Shown: positions 1 through 9,141 of the stretch, in pieces | How the letters are laid out: each line of letters begins with the position of its first letter | Position numbering within the stretch: the first letter of the stretch is position 1 | Position numbers and translations under genes: made by a program | The notes under the pieces: model-generated | Database searches by the model: none | What the model was told of the DNA's origin: nothing | The model's input: only the letters and a program-made list of their open reading frames with translations | Assembly: GCA_902611145.1 (NCBI GenBank) | Contig: CACLYO010000002.1 | Coordinates: 85,926 to 149,925 of the forward strand | From: an uncultured Pelagibacteraceae bacterium | Lineage (GTDB): Bacteria; Pseudomonadota; Alphaproteobacteria; Pelagibacterales; Pelagibacteraceae | DNA length: 64,000 nt | Direction: 5' to 3'

Positions 1-2
1 TT

Positions 3-176
3 GATGAGCCAGCAAAGTTTACTGCCAAGTTAAGAGAATACAAAACTGATAATAATCTTCTTTTGCTTAAAACAGAAATGAATGCTGGTCATGGAGGAAA
101 ATCTGGAAGAGATGGTGCTATAGAAGAAATTGCTTTTGACTATGCATTTATTTTAAAAATTTCTGAAAAAAATTAA
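3..176 (+). CDS. C-terminal fragment of S9-family peptidase (oligopeptidase B-like), truncated by window start
   Basis: Open frame from base 3: DEPAKFTAKLREYKTDNNLLLLKTEMNAGHGGKSGRDGAIEEIAFDYAFILKISEKN*; the 'NAGHGGKSGR' His-containing tail is typical of prolyl oligopeptidase/PtrB C-termini. Confidence 0.6.
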   Translation, partial: DEPAKFTAKLREYKTDNNLLLLKTEMNAGHGGKSGRDGAIEEIAFDYAFILKISEKN

Positions 177-220
177 TTTCTAGTTCTTGAAAACAAATAA
201 ATAATTATTACATAACTTAT

Positions 221-271
221 GAAAGTTGCCTAATGGGGCTTTCAATAAACCTTGCTAACAAAGGAGGATAT
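221..271 (+). promoter_or_regulatory. Candidate ROSE-like RNA thermometer / structured 5'UTR of the Hsp20 gene
   Basis: Upstream hairpin GAAAGTT(G)CC-TAAT-GGGGCTTTC (221-243), then CC-TTGCT-AACAA-AGGAGG (250-267), where UUGCU faces the Shine-Dalgarno AGGA as in ROSE elements; ATG at 272. Confidence 0.5.
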
Positions 272-718
272 ATGACAAGTAAGGATCTATCTATATTTAA
301 CTCACTAAGGCCTTTTTCGGTTGGTTTTGACGATATGTTTGACCAATTTGAAAGTATGTTGGGAAATGGAGGTTTGAGCACACAATCAAACTATCCACCA
401 TACAACATAAGAAAAACTGGAAAAGACAACTACTCAATTGAAGTTGCTCTTGCTGGTTTTAGTAAAAAAGATGTTGAAGTTGAGTTTGAAGATAATTTAT
501 TAACTATAAGAACAAAACAAGTTAATAAATCTGAAAATAAAAATGAGGATGGTGAAATTATTCATAAGGGTATTTCTCAAAGACAATTTGCTAGATCATT
601 TACGATTGCAGATGATGTAAAAGTAGGTGGTGCAGAGCTAAAAGATGGTCTTTTGACAATAGCTTGTGAAAGAGTCGTACCAGAACAAAAGAAAAAGAAA
701 CTTATTGAAATTAAATAA
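272..718 (+). CDS. Hsp20/alpha-crystallin family small heat shock protein
   Basis: FSVGFDDMFDQFE...YPPYNIRKTGKDNYSIEVALAGFSKKDVEVEFEDNLLTI, IbpA-like; start placed at ATG 272 after AGGAGG rather than ORF-track ATG at 233. Confidence 0.9.
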   Translation: MTSKDLSIFNSLRPFSVGFDDMFDQFESMLGNGGLSTQSNYPPYNIRKTGKDNYSIEVALAGFSKKDVEVEFEDNLLTIRTKQVNKSENKNEDGEIIHKGISQRQFARSFTIADDVKVGGAELKDGLLTIACERVVPEQKKKKLIEIK

Positions 719-730
719 GTTCTAACCTTG

Positions 731-754
731 CTTGTGGGGATTTTTCCCCACAAG
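731..754 (+). terminator. Terminator-like stem-loop after hsp20
   Basis: CTTGTGGGG-ATTTTT-CCCCACAAG, 9-bp perfect stem; only a short T stretch follows. Confidence 0.5.
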
Positions 755-774
755 TTTCAAAAACCATTTTGAAT

Positions 775-1077
775 TTAAAAACATCCTTTAGAAACAAATC
801 CAATTACCATTTCATTATTATCAATTTCAAATTTTCTCACACAAGAAATTCCGTATTTCTTTGTTTCATAAATTAAGAGTTTTGAACCTGTCTCACTTTT
901 TCCTTCATCATCAGGTAAACCCATTACAATCTTTAGTTCTGAAACTGGTTGGCCAATAAATTTACTTAGTTTTGCATTCTCTTTTTTTACAATTTCATCA
1001 GATTTTTTTTTTACCGTTTCACAACTTGATGTGAAAATAAGTAAAAAAATAAATTTTATTAGTAAGATTTTTTTCAT
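775..1077 (-). CDS. Small putative lipoprotein
   Basis: N-terminal signal peptide with lipobox-like FTSSC; 100 aa. Confidence 0.55.
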   Translation of the reverse strand: MKKILLIKFIFLLIFTSSCETVKKKSDEIVKKENAKLSKFIGQPVSELKIVMGLPDDEGKSETGSKLLIYETKKYGISCVRKFEIDNNEMVIGFVSKGCF

Positions 1078-1226
1078 TGTTAAAATTAGATAGTATCACT
1101 TAAATAATATGCAAAATATTAACTTTAAAGTTGTATTAAGTGAATAACATCGTTTTTTCATCAAATAAATGAAGATTTTATTTATCGAATCAAATAAATT
1201 GCCAGTTAACTAGATTGGAGGTCAAA

Positions 1227-2516
1227 ATGATGGATAAATATTTTGATTATAAAAAACATAAGACAAATTTTGAGACAGAGGTAATTGCTGGGGTATCGAC
1301 ATTTCTTACCATGGCATACATCATGTTCTTAAATCCCGTGATACTCGCAGATGGCGGGTTTGATTTTGGCGGAGTTTTCACAGCAACAGCTCTTGCAGCA
1401 GCATTAGCTTGTTTTATAGCTGCGTTTTACGCTAAAACTTGGCCGGTAGGTCTTGCGCCAGGTATGGGAATAAATGCATTTATAGCATATGGAGTTTGTC
1501 TGGGTATGAAGTATACACCTGCTGAAGCATTAGGTGCCGTATTGGTTGCCGGGGTAGTCTTCTTAATAATTTCATTAACACCGATAAGAGCTTGGTTAAT
1601 AAACTCAATTCCGAAAAGTTTAAAGCTTGGAATTGGAGCAGGTATAGGTTTATTTTTAGGAGTAATTGGTTTCGAAATTATGGGACTAACTGCTGACCAT
1701 CCTGTCACTCTTGTTACATTAGGTGACCTAAGCAATCCTTTACTTCTTTTAGGTGCTGGAGCTTTTATATCAATGATCGTAATGGAGAAAATGAAAATTA
1801 AAGGAAACATAATTATAGGAATTGTTGCCTTTAGTGCAATCGCTTGGATAACTGGACTGGGCAAATTTAATGGAGTTGTTTCTGCTCCACCACCAATGAC
1901 ACACCTGATGACGTTTGACTTGGGTGCCGCATTATCAGCTTCGATGGTAACAGTAATTTTTACTCTGTTCTTCATTGACTTTTTTGATACTGCAGGAACT
2001 TTAACAAGTGTTGCAAACGTTTCTGGTAAAATTGGTAAGGATGGAAAAATCCAAGACGTTGATAAAGCAATGCTTTCAGATAGTGTTTCTACTGTAGCAG
2101 GTGCCGTTATGGGTACTTCAACAGTAACAACTTATGTTGAAAGTGCTGCTGGTGTTAAAGCTGGTGGACGAACAGGAATGACTTCGCTTGTTATAGGAAT
2201 TCTATTCTTGTTATGTCTATTCTTTTCACCATTAGCAACAAGTCTTCCAAAAGAAATAGATGGGGCTGCTTTAATTTATATTGCAACTCTATTTGTTCGT
2301 AACATAGTAGATATTGAATGGGATGATATTGCAGAATCAGGACCAGCTGTTTTGGCCATGATTGCGATGCCTTTTACTTACTCTATATCACATGGAATTG
2401 CATTAGCATTTATTTCTTATGCAGCTATTAAAATCTGTACAGGAAAATTCGATAGTACTAGCCCTGCGATTTGGGTAATAGCGATAGCGAGTGTAGTGAG
2501 TTTTTGGGTAGCTTAA
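1227..2516 (+). CDS. NCS2 family permease (AzgA-like adenine/guanine/hypoxanthine permease)
   Basis: VIAGVSTFLTMAYIMFLNPVILADGG, APGMGINAFIAYGVC, FFIDFFDTAGTLTSVA, TSTVTTYVESAAGVKAGGRTGMTS motifs; start adjusted to ATG 1227 after GGAGG. Confidence 0.92.
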   Translation: MMDKYFDYKKHKTNFETEVIAGVSTFLTMAYIMFLNPVILADGGFDFGGVFTATALAAALACFIAAFYAKTWPVGLAPGMGINAFIAYGVCLGMKYTPAEALGAVLVAGVVFLIISLTPIRAWLINSIPKSLKLGIGAGIGLFLGVIGFEIMGLTADHPVTLVTLGDLSNPLLLLGAGAFISMIVMEKMKIKGNIIIGIVAFSAIAWITGLGKFNGVVSAPPPMTHLMTFDLGAALSASMVTVIFTLFFIDFFDTAGTLTSVANVSGKIGKDGKIQDVDKAMLSDSVSTVAGAVMGTSTVTTYVESAAGVKAGGRTGMTSLVIGILFLLCLFFSPLATSLPKEIDGAALIYIATLFVRNIVDIEWDDIAESGPAVLAMIAMPFTYSISHGIALAFISYAAIKICTGKFDSTSPAIWVIAIASVVSFWVA

Positions 2517-2535
2517 AAATTTAAATTTTTTACTA

Positions 2536-2567
2536 AAAGGGCCAGATTTGTTCTGGCCCTTTTTTTA
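2536..2567 (+). terminator. Rho-independent terminator after the NCS2 permease
   Basis: AAAGGGCCAGA-TTTGT-TCTGGCCCTTT perfect 11-bp stem followed by a T run. Confidence 0.9.
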
Positions 2568-3089
2568 TTTACTATGTTTTTTTTTTATTTCTTCTATTCT
2601 AATTTCTTCGTAAATCTCAAAAGGCTGAACAATCCAAGGATTTGAATCTAATTTGACTGCACAAAAGTCAGGCTCAAAAGTTGATTTTTTTTTCTTCCAA
2701 AGTGTTGCTGTCTTAATTTCTTCAATTTTCCCTTTTATAGGTCCATATTTATTGAGCCAATCAATACTTTTATTAAATGTAATTCCAGTATCAGATAGAT
2801 CATCACATAACAAAATTCTACCTCCCATATTTGGTGCTATAGAACTCATTTCCCTAGAAAAAACTATATCCCCTTGTTCATCTTCTATTCCTTTTCCACT
2901 ATAAGATTCAACAGCAAGATATGCACATTTTAACTTAAATACTCTACTCAAGACATCTATCATTGGGGCTGCACCTCTCATTATTCCAACTAATATAGTT
3001 GGTTTATAACCACTCTGGTCTATTTGGATTGCTAATTTTTCAACAGTTCTATTATATTCTTCCCAGCTAACAATTAATTTTTCAGACAT
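2565..3089 (-). CDS. Xanthine/guanine-type phosphoribosyltransferase
   Basis: PRTase fold; VGIMRGAAPMIDVLSR and PRPP motif ILLCDDLSDTGITF. Confidence 0.8.
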   Translation of the reverse strand: MSEKLIVSWEEYNRTVEKLAIQIDQSGYKPTILVGIMRGAAPMIDVLSRVFKLKCAYLAVESYSGKGIEDEQGDIVFSREMSSIAPNMGGRILLCDDLSDTGITFNKSIDWLNKYGPIKGKIEEIKTATLWKKKKSTFEPDFCAVKLDSNPWIVQPFEIYEEIRIEEIKKKHSK

Positions 3090-3102
3090 TTTATTTATTA
3101 GA

Positions 3103-4014
3103 TTAATTTTTGAATATAAAAATTATAGCTGCTAGAATTATCAAAGCAACTATTGAAGTAAATAAAATATTCAACCTATGAATGTTTCTACCCCTTAAGT
3201 TAAAGTAATGTCTTGCTATTCCTGAAATTATTCCAATCATTACTAGAATTAACCAATTATATTTGTGGTAGACTAAAAAACTATAGTGACCTGAAAGCAT
3301 TATAAATAAAACTAAAAATGTAGAATAGTTATTATGAATTGATCTTTGTTTTGCTGCTAATGATAAACTCATATCAAACTTTTTTGATTTTTTACTACTA
3401 TTTATAATATTCATTTGGTTTGGAATTATTACTGTAAATACATTAGCAAACATATTTGTACCAATTATTAATCCAACACTTAAAATGGCAAATTTTGGAC
3501 CAAATATTTTTGTTAGTCCAAAAGATAATATAGTTAATAAAATAATTATGGTTGAAACAAATAAGAAATCATTTTTAATAAGATCAGACTTACATAGAAA
3601 ATCGTAAATTAACCAAGCTATTAATAATGATAAAACTGAATATACAATTGCTACAGATGGAGATAATAAAAGTACTCTTTTATCTACCATTAAAACACCA
3701 GCGTTATAATAATAAATCACAAATAAAAGTAAAACTCCTGTAATAAATGTTAAGTAGCTTTGCCATTTAAATATAACTAATTGCTTAAGATACATTTTTT
3801 CAGGAGATTTCTTTAGTCTGGTTAATTTATAAAAAAAACCTGAATGCATCAAATAACCTTCACCATCTATGTCTCTACTTGTAATTCTTTTATTAAGTTT
3901 GTTGTCTAAATAGTTGAATAGGAAGCTATTACCAACCCACAGAATTGCGAATAGCACATGTCCCCATCTTAAAATTACTTCTGACCATTTTAATGTGTAA
4001 GCTAGTATATCCAT
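3103..4014 (-). CDS. puuD: Urate hydroxylase PuuD-like membrane protein without C-terminal cytochrome c domain
   Basis: WGHVLFAILWVGNSFLFNYLD, EGYLMHSGFFY, FKWQSYLTFITG, NVFTVIIPNQ, AKQRSIHNNYSTFLVLFIMLSGHY; multiple TM segments; ends after the last TM helix with no CxxCH. Confidence 0.8.
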   Translation of the reverse strand: MDILAYTLKWSEVILRWGHVLFAILWVGNSFLFNYLDNKLNKRITSRDIDGEGYLMHSGFFYKLTRLKKSPEKMYLKQLVIFKWQSYLTFITGVLLLFVIYYYNAGVLMVDKRVLLLSPSVAIVYSVLSLLIAWLIYDFLCKSDLIKNDFLFVSTIIILLTILSFGLTKIFGPKFAILSVGLIIGTNMFANVFTVIIPNQMNIINSSKKSKKFDMSLSLAAKQRSIHNNYSTFLVLFIMLSGHYSFLVYHKYNWLILVMIGIISGIARHYFNLRGRNIHRLNILFTSIVALIILAAIIFIFKN

Positions 4015-4485
4015 TTAATATTTAATTTTATCTTCTTTATCTTCCCAAATTTTAAATGCTTTTAAAGCTTCATCTCGATGCATTTGATGCATTTTTATCT
4101 TTCTATTTTCAATATCTTTGTTTATTTCAGAATAAATAAATGAATCATCAAAGTCTATGTTCTTAGCATCCAACCTGGTGTTAGCATAAAAAATATTATC
4201 TATACGTGACCAATAGATTGCTGATAAACACATAGGGCATGGCTCACAAGAAGTATATAGTTCACAACCTTTTAGAAAAAAATTATTTTGATTTTTGCAT
4301 GCTTTTCTAATAGCAACTATTTCTGCATGTGCTGTCGGATCATTGTTTGCAGTAACCTGGTTAAAACCTTCTGCAATAATTTTATTATCTTTTACAATTA
4401 CACAGCCAAAAGGTCCGCCTTTTGATTTTGCACTTTGAATCGATAATTCAATCGCTCTTAACATAAATTTTGATTTTTCTGCCAT
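4015..4485 (-). CDS. guaD: Guanine deaminase / nucleoside deaminase (CDA fold)
   Basis: Zn motifs TAHAEIVAIRKAC and CEPCPMCLSAIYWSRIDNIFYA, 156 aa, in purine cluster. Confidence 0.82.
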   Translation of the reverse strand: MAEKSKFMLRAIELSIQSAKSKGGPFGCVIVKDNKIIAEGFNQVTANNDPTAHAEIVAIRKACKNQNNFFLKGCELYTSCEPCPMCLSAIYWSRIDNIFYANTRLDAKNIDFDDSFIYSEINKDIENRKIKMHQMHRDEALKAFKIWEDKEDKIKY

Positions 4486-4489
4486 AATA

Positions 4490-6793
4490 TTAAGTTGTAT
4501 TTTTTAATTTGTTTATACTCATTAATATTTTTTCAGGTGTTGCAGGAGCGTCTAATTTGGGGGTTTTCTCATATTTTGAAACAGATGCTATCGCATCTTT
4601 AATTGCAAAAAATACACTCATCGCAAGCATTAACGGAGGTTCGCCGGTAGTTTTTTGTTTATTCACAACATTTTCAACGTTAGATCCTTTTTTAAAAATC
4701 TCTACATTAAATTTTTTTGGTGTATCGCTAATTGCTGGAATTTTATAAGTTGATGGAGAGAAAGTTTTTAACTTTCCAAATTTATCCCAAACTAACTCCT
4801 CCATTGTGAGCCATCCTTGACCTTGTACAAAACCTCCTTCAATCTGTCCAAACTCTAAAGCTGGGTTAATAGCATTTCCTGCATCATGAACTATATCAAC
4901 TCTATCCACTATATTTTCCCCTGTAAGTATATCAATTGTAACTTCTGTCACAGCTGCTCCATAACAAAAATAATAGAAAGGTCTACCTTTAAATTTCTTT
5001 TTATCAAAATTAATTTTTGGAGTTGAATAAAATCCTGAAGAAGATAATGAAATTCTATTTAAATAAGCTTCTTGTATTATTTTTTTAAAGTTAAAAGATC
5101 TATTGCCAAAATAAATATTTTCATTTTTATAAATAGGCTCAATTTTGGAAAAAATATTATATTTTTTTTTAATAAAATTATTTAAATTTGACTTTATTTT
5201 TATAGCTGCATTTAATGTAGCTGCGCCATTTAAATCAGTTGTAGAAGATGCAGCGCTAGCAGATGTATTAGGAACTTTAGAAGTATTTGTAGATGAAATT
5301 TGTACTTTTTCAAAAGGCAGTCCAAACGAATTCGCTACAATTTGAGCAATTTTGGTATGTGTACCTTGTCCCATTTCTATACCCCCATGATTTAGATGTA
5401 CGCTTCCGTCAGTATATATATGAACTAAAGCACCAGCTTGATTTAAATGAATTGTAGTAAAAGATATACCAAATTTGACTGGTGTTAATGCTATTCCTTT
5501 TTTTTTAAATTTATTTTTTAAATTAAACTTTCTAATTTCTTTAAATCTTTTTTTATAATTAGATTTACTTAATAAACTTTTAAAAATATCTTGAATTACA
5601 TTATCATTAATTTTCATTCCATAATGAGTAATATTCCTTTTATTTTTCCCATAAAAATTTATTTTTCTTACTTCGCTTGGATCTTTTTTCAGAAACCTTG
5701 CAACGTTATCAATAATATTTTCAATAGCCATCATTCCTTGATTGCCACCAAAACCTCTAAATGCTGTTGATGATGAAGTATTTGTTTTACAAAGATAATT
5801 TTTGACTTCTAAATCTGATAAATAATAGGCGTTGTCTATATGTAGCAAAGCTCTCTCATTAATCGCATATGATAGATCTGGCGACATTCCACATCTTGAA
5901 GCTAACTTTAGTTTTAAACCATTTATTTTTCCTTCATCATTAAATCCAACCTCATACTCAGAATAAAAATCATGTCTCTTTCCAGTTATTATAATATCGT
6001 CATCTCTATCTAGTCTTAGCTTAATAGGTTGTTTTGTTTTGTGAGATAACAGTGCACAAATAGCTGATGTCATAAAATTTGTTTCTTTACCGCCAAATCC
6101 ACCACCAATTCTTCTAACCATAACTGTAATTGAATTACTTTTTTGTTTAAGAATCTTAGCAATAATCTGCTGAGTTTCTGAAGGATGTTGAGTTGAGCTG
6201 TATACTAATAAACTATTATCCTCTTTAGGAACAACTAAACAAACCTGTCCTTCTAAATAAAAATGTTCTTGGCTTCCAGTATTAAAGCTACCTTTTAATT
6301 TATTTTTTGATTTATTTATTTTATTTTGTGGCTCCCCCTTTTTAATTATTCTTGGGTCAAAAAGAAGATTATTTTTTTTTAATGCCTCTTCGATAGTTAT
6401 AATTGGTGTTAAATCTTGATAAGTTACTTTTGCTTTTAAAACTGCCTTTCTCGCAAATTCAGTTGAAGTTGCTGCTACTGCAAATAGTGGCTGTCCAAAA
6501 TATTCAACTTTTGTTTTTGGAAATATTGGATCTCCATCAAATACAGGTCCTACATCATTGCGGCCAGGAATGTCATTATAAGTTATAACTGATATTACCC
6601 CTTCACTTTTTTTTACATCTTTGAGATCAATTTTTTTTATCTTTGCATGAGCCTTTTTGCTCCATCCGATTGCTCCATATAAAGTATTTACTGGTTCACT
6701 GATATCATCTGTATACTGAGCAAATCCAGATACATGTTTGCTTGCACTATCATGTGGTATACTTTGTCCTTTTATTAATTGTTCATTTCTCAT
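4490..6793 (-). CDS. xdhB: Xanthine dehydrogenase molybdopterin-binding subunit
   Basis: GSQEHFYLEGQ, RRIGGGFGGKE, TAFRGFGGNQGMMAIENI, GGIEMGQGTHTK, TTGEPPLMLAMSVFFAIKDA. Confidence 0.93.
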   Translation of the reverse strand: MRNEQLIKGQSIPHDSASKHVSGFAQYTDDISEPVNTLYGAIGWSKKAHAKIKKIDLKDVKKSEGVISVITYNDIPGRNDVGPVFDGDPIFPKTKVEYFGQPLFAVAATSTEFARKAVLKAKVTYQDLTPIITIEEALKKNNLLFDPRIIKKGEPQNKINKSKNKLKGSFNTGSQEHFYLEGQVCLVVPKEDNSLLVYSSTQHPSETQQIIAKILKQKSNSITVMVRRIGGGFGGKETNFMTSAICALLSHKTKQPIKLRLDRDDDIIITGKRHDFYSEYEVGFNDEGKINGLKLKLASRCGMSPDLSYAINERALLHIDNAYYLSDLEVKNYLCKTNTSSSTAFRGFGGNQGMMAIENIIDNVARFLKKDPSEVRKINFYGKNKRNITHYGMKINDNVIQDIFKSLLSKSNYKKRFKEIRKFNLKNKFKKKGIALTPVKFGISFTTIHLNQAGALVHIYTDGSVHLNHGGIEMGQGTHTKIAQIVANSFGLPFEKVQISSTNTSKVPNTSASAASSTTDLNGAATLNAAIKIKSNLNNFIKKKYNIFSKIEPIYKNENIYFGNRSFNFKKIIQEAYLNRISLSSSGFYSTPKINFDKKKFKGRPFYYFCYGAAVTEVTIDILTGENIVDRVDIVHDAGNAINPALEFGQIEGGFVQGQGWLTMEELVWDKFGKLKTFSPSTYKIPAISDTPKKFNVEIFKKGSNVENVVNKQKTTGEPPLMLAMSVFFAIKDAIASVSKYEKTPKLDAPATPEKILMSINKLKNTT

Positions 6794-8229
6794 CAGATTA
6801 TTCTAATTATTTTTTTATTATTTATTTCGTGAAAAGCTTTAAGTAATAAGTTTTTCGCAATACTTAATCTATAATTTCTACTAGCCCTCATGTCGTCTAT
6901 AGGAGAAAAATCTTTATTTATAAGATTCACTGCTTTGCTAAATGTATTTTCCGAAAAATCAGAATTTATTAATTTTTTTTCGATTATTGATGCTCTTTTA
7001 GGAATTTCAGACATTCCACCATAAGCAATTGTAGCTTTTTTAATTTTATTTTTTTTAATTAAAAAACTAAATGAACCACAAACTGAGGAAATATCATCAT
7101 CAAATCTTTTTGAAATTTTATATGCTTTAAAAATATTTTCTTTATTTATAGGTATTTTAATTGAATATATAAATTCACCTTTTTTTAACTTTGTTTTTCT
7201 ATAAGAAATAAAAAAATCATTTAAAGGAAAAATTTTTTTTTTATTTATTCCTTGAACAATAACCTTTGCATCTAATGTTAATAATATTGGGAGCGTATCT
7301 CCAATTGGAGAGGCTGTTGCAATATTTCCAGCAATTGTACCTACATTTCTTATTTGAAGTGATCCATATCTTTTTAAAATATTATAAAAATCTACGAAAT
7401 ATTTTTTAATAAAGTTTTGAAAATCAAAAAGTGAAGTAATAGCTCCAATTTCTATAGTACTTTTAGTTTTTTTAATAAAATTTAGTTTTTCAATAGAATT
7501 AAGAGAAATAATTGTTTTAAGTTGTTTTCTTAATTTTATTACTTCAAGAGAAAGATCTGTTCCACCACTTAAAATTTTTGCATTAGGATATTTTTTTAAT
7601 ATTTTTTTCAAATTAACAATTGTTTTTGGTGCAAAATATATTTTTCCTCTATTATTTATCTCAACATCAACATTTTTAATCTTTTTTAATAAATTGATAG
7701 TTTTGTTTTGATTTTTTTTAAATTTGTCTTCATCTTTTTTATTATTTAAACTTTTTGCAGCATCAATTATTGGTCTATAACCAGTACATCTGCATAAATT
7801 GCCTGACAACGCCTCTTCAACAACCTCATTATTAATTGTTGAATAATTTTTGTACATTGAAAATAAAGACATTGCGAAACCTGGAGTACAAAATCCACAT
7901 TGTGAACCATGAAATTTAACCATAGCTTCTTGTACTGGGTGAAGTTTATTATCTTTCTCAATTAAATCTTCGACTAAAATTAATTGTTTACCATTTAAAT
8001 TTGGTAAAAAACTTATGCAGGCATTTATAGATTTATAAACTAGTTTATTTTTATTTAACTCACCTAAAACTATTGTACATGCTCCGCAACCTCCTTCTGC
8101 ACAGCCTTCTTTTGTTCCAGTTTTTTTTAAATCATCACGAACATAATCTAAAATTGTTTTATTAGGATCAGGATTTTTTATTTTGCAAACTTTATTTTCA
8201 AAAACAAATTGGATTGTATTGGAAACCAT
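6793..8229 (-). CDS. xdhA: Xanthine dehydrogenase small subunit ([2Fe-2S] + FAD domains)
   Basis: GTKEGCAEGGCGACTIVLGE, SQCGFCTPGFAMSLF, GNLCRCTGYRPI, SGGTDLSLEV, RNVGTIAGNIATASPIGD. Confidence 0.93.
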   Translation of the reverse strand: MVSNTIQFVFENKVCKIKNPDPNKTILDYVRDDLKKTGTKEGCAEGGCGACTIVLGELNKNKLVYKSINACISFLPNLNGKQLILVEDLIEKDNKLHPVQEAMVKFHGSQCGFCTPGFAMSLFSMYKNYSTINNEVVEEALSGNLCRCTGYRPIIDAAKSLNNKKDEDKFKKNQNKTINLLKKIKNVDVEINNRGKIYFAPKTIVNLKKILKKYPNAKILSGGTDLSLEVIKLRKQLKTIISLNSIEKLNFIKKTKSTIEIGAITSLFDFQNFIKKYFVDFYNILKRYGSLQIRNVGTIAGNIATASPIGDTLPILLTLDAKVIVQGINKKKIFPLNDFFISYRKTKLKKGEFIYSIKIPINKENIFKAYKISKRFDDDISSVCGSFSFLIKKNKIKKATIAYGGMSEIPKRASIIEKKLINSDFSENTFSKAVNLINKDFSPIDDMRASRNYRLSIAKNLLLKAFHEINNKKIIRII

Positions 8230-8579
8230 CAGCTTCCTCTATATGTTGAATAACTCCAAGGCGATACTAATAATGGAACATGGTAATGTTCGTTATTTTT
8301 TGAAATTCCAAATCTAATAACTACATCATCTAAAAATGGAGAAGTTTCTGATTTAAGAATATTTTTAAAATAGTCACCTATATAAAAAACTAATTCATAC
8401 TTACCATTTTTAAATTTATCTTTTTCAACAAGTGGTCCATCTGATCTTCCATCAGAATTTAAGACTATAGAATTCAATTTTAATCTCTCTTGACCATTTA
8501 TATAAAATAATTCGACTTTTATTCCTTTTCCAGGCTTGCCAGAATATATATCTAAAACATGTGTAGTTAATTTAGTCAT
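8229..8579 (-). CDS. 5-hydroxyisourate hydrolase (transthyretin-like)
   Basis: LTTHVLDIYSGKPGKGIKVEL...GRSDGP...HYHVPLLVSPWSYSTYRGS. Confidence 0.93.
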   Translation of the reverse strand: MTKLTTHVLDIYSGKPGKGIKVELFYINGQERLKLNSIVLNSDGRSDGPLVEKDKFKNGKYELVFYIGDYFKNILKSETSPFLDDVVIRFGISKNNEHYHVPLLVSPWSYSTYRGS

Positions 8580-8643
8580 ATTGGTTGTTGTATATTACAC
8601 AAAAACGAATAATTAATATATTAAAACTTAAAAAACGTCCACT

Positions 8644-9141
8644 ATGAGGCTAGAAAACAATTTAAATAATTTAAATCGAGATCAATTTGTATCTTTGTTT
8701 AGAGTTATTTTTGAAAAAACACTATGGATAGCTGAAAAACTTTTCGAATTAAAACCATTTAAGGATAAAAATGATCTAATTTATAAAATGATTCAAATAT
8801 ATGATTCATCATCTAATAATGAAGTTTTAAATATTTTAAGAGCTCATCCAAAATTAGCCGTAGATAAAAATTTAACCGAACATTCTAGTAAAGAACAATC
8901 TAAGGCAAATCTTAAAAATTGTACTAAAGAACAATTTGACGAATTTATAAATTTAAATAATGAATATGAAAAAAAATTTGGTTTTCCATTTATTATAGCT
9001 GTAAAAGGTAAAGACAAACTTGAGATATTAAATAATTTTAGACAAAGAATTAATAATGATGTAGAATTTGAATTCGAAGAGTCAAAAAGGCAGGTTAAAA
9101 AAATTGCATTATTCCGACTGAACGAATTATTTACAAAATGA
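8644..9141 (+). CDS. OHCU decarboxylase (2-oxo-4-hydroxy-4-carboxy-5-ureidoimidazoline decarboxylase)
   Basis: LRAHPKLAV, SKEQSKANL, YEKKFGFPFIIAVKGK, family hallmarks and neighbour of HIU hydrolase. Confidence 0.9.
   Translation: MRLENNLNNLNRDQFVSLFRVIFEKTLWIAEKLFELKPFKDKNDLIYKMIQIYDSSSNNEVLNILRAHPKLAVDKNLTEHSSKEQSKANLKNCTKEQFDEFINLNNEYEKKFGFPFIIAVKGKDKLEILNNFRQRINNDVEFEFEESKRQVKKIALFRLNELFTK

Noticed and set aside
1081-1226. Possible purine riboswitch before the NCS2 permease
   Set aside because: Gap is long enough but I could not identify the conserved purine aptamer core or P1-P3 arrangement.
1427-1975. 182-aa minus-strand ORF antisense to the NCS2 permease
   Set aside because: Fully within a strongly conserved permease gene; low-complexity composition mirrors the sense codons; no recognisable domain.
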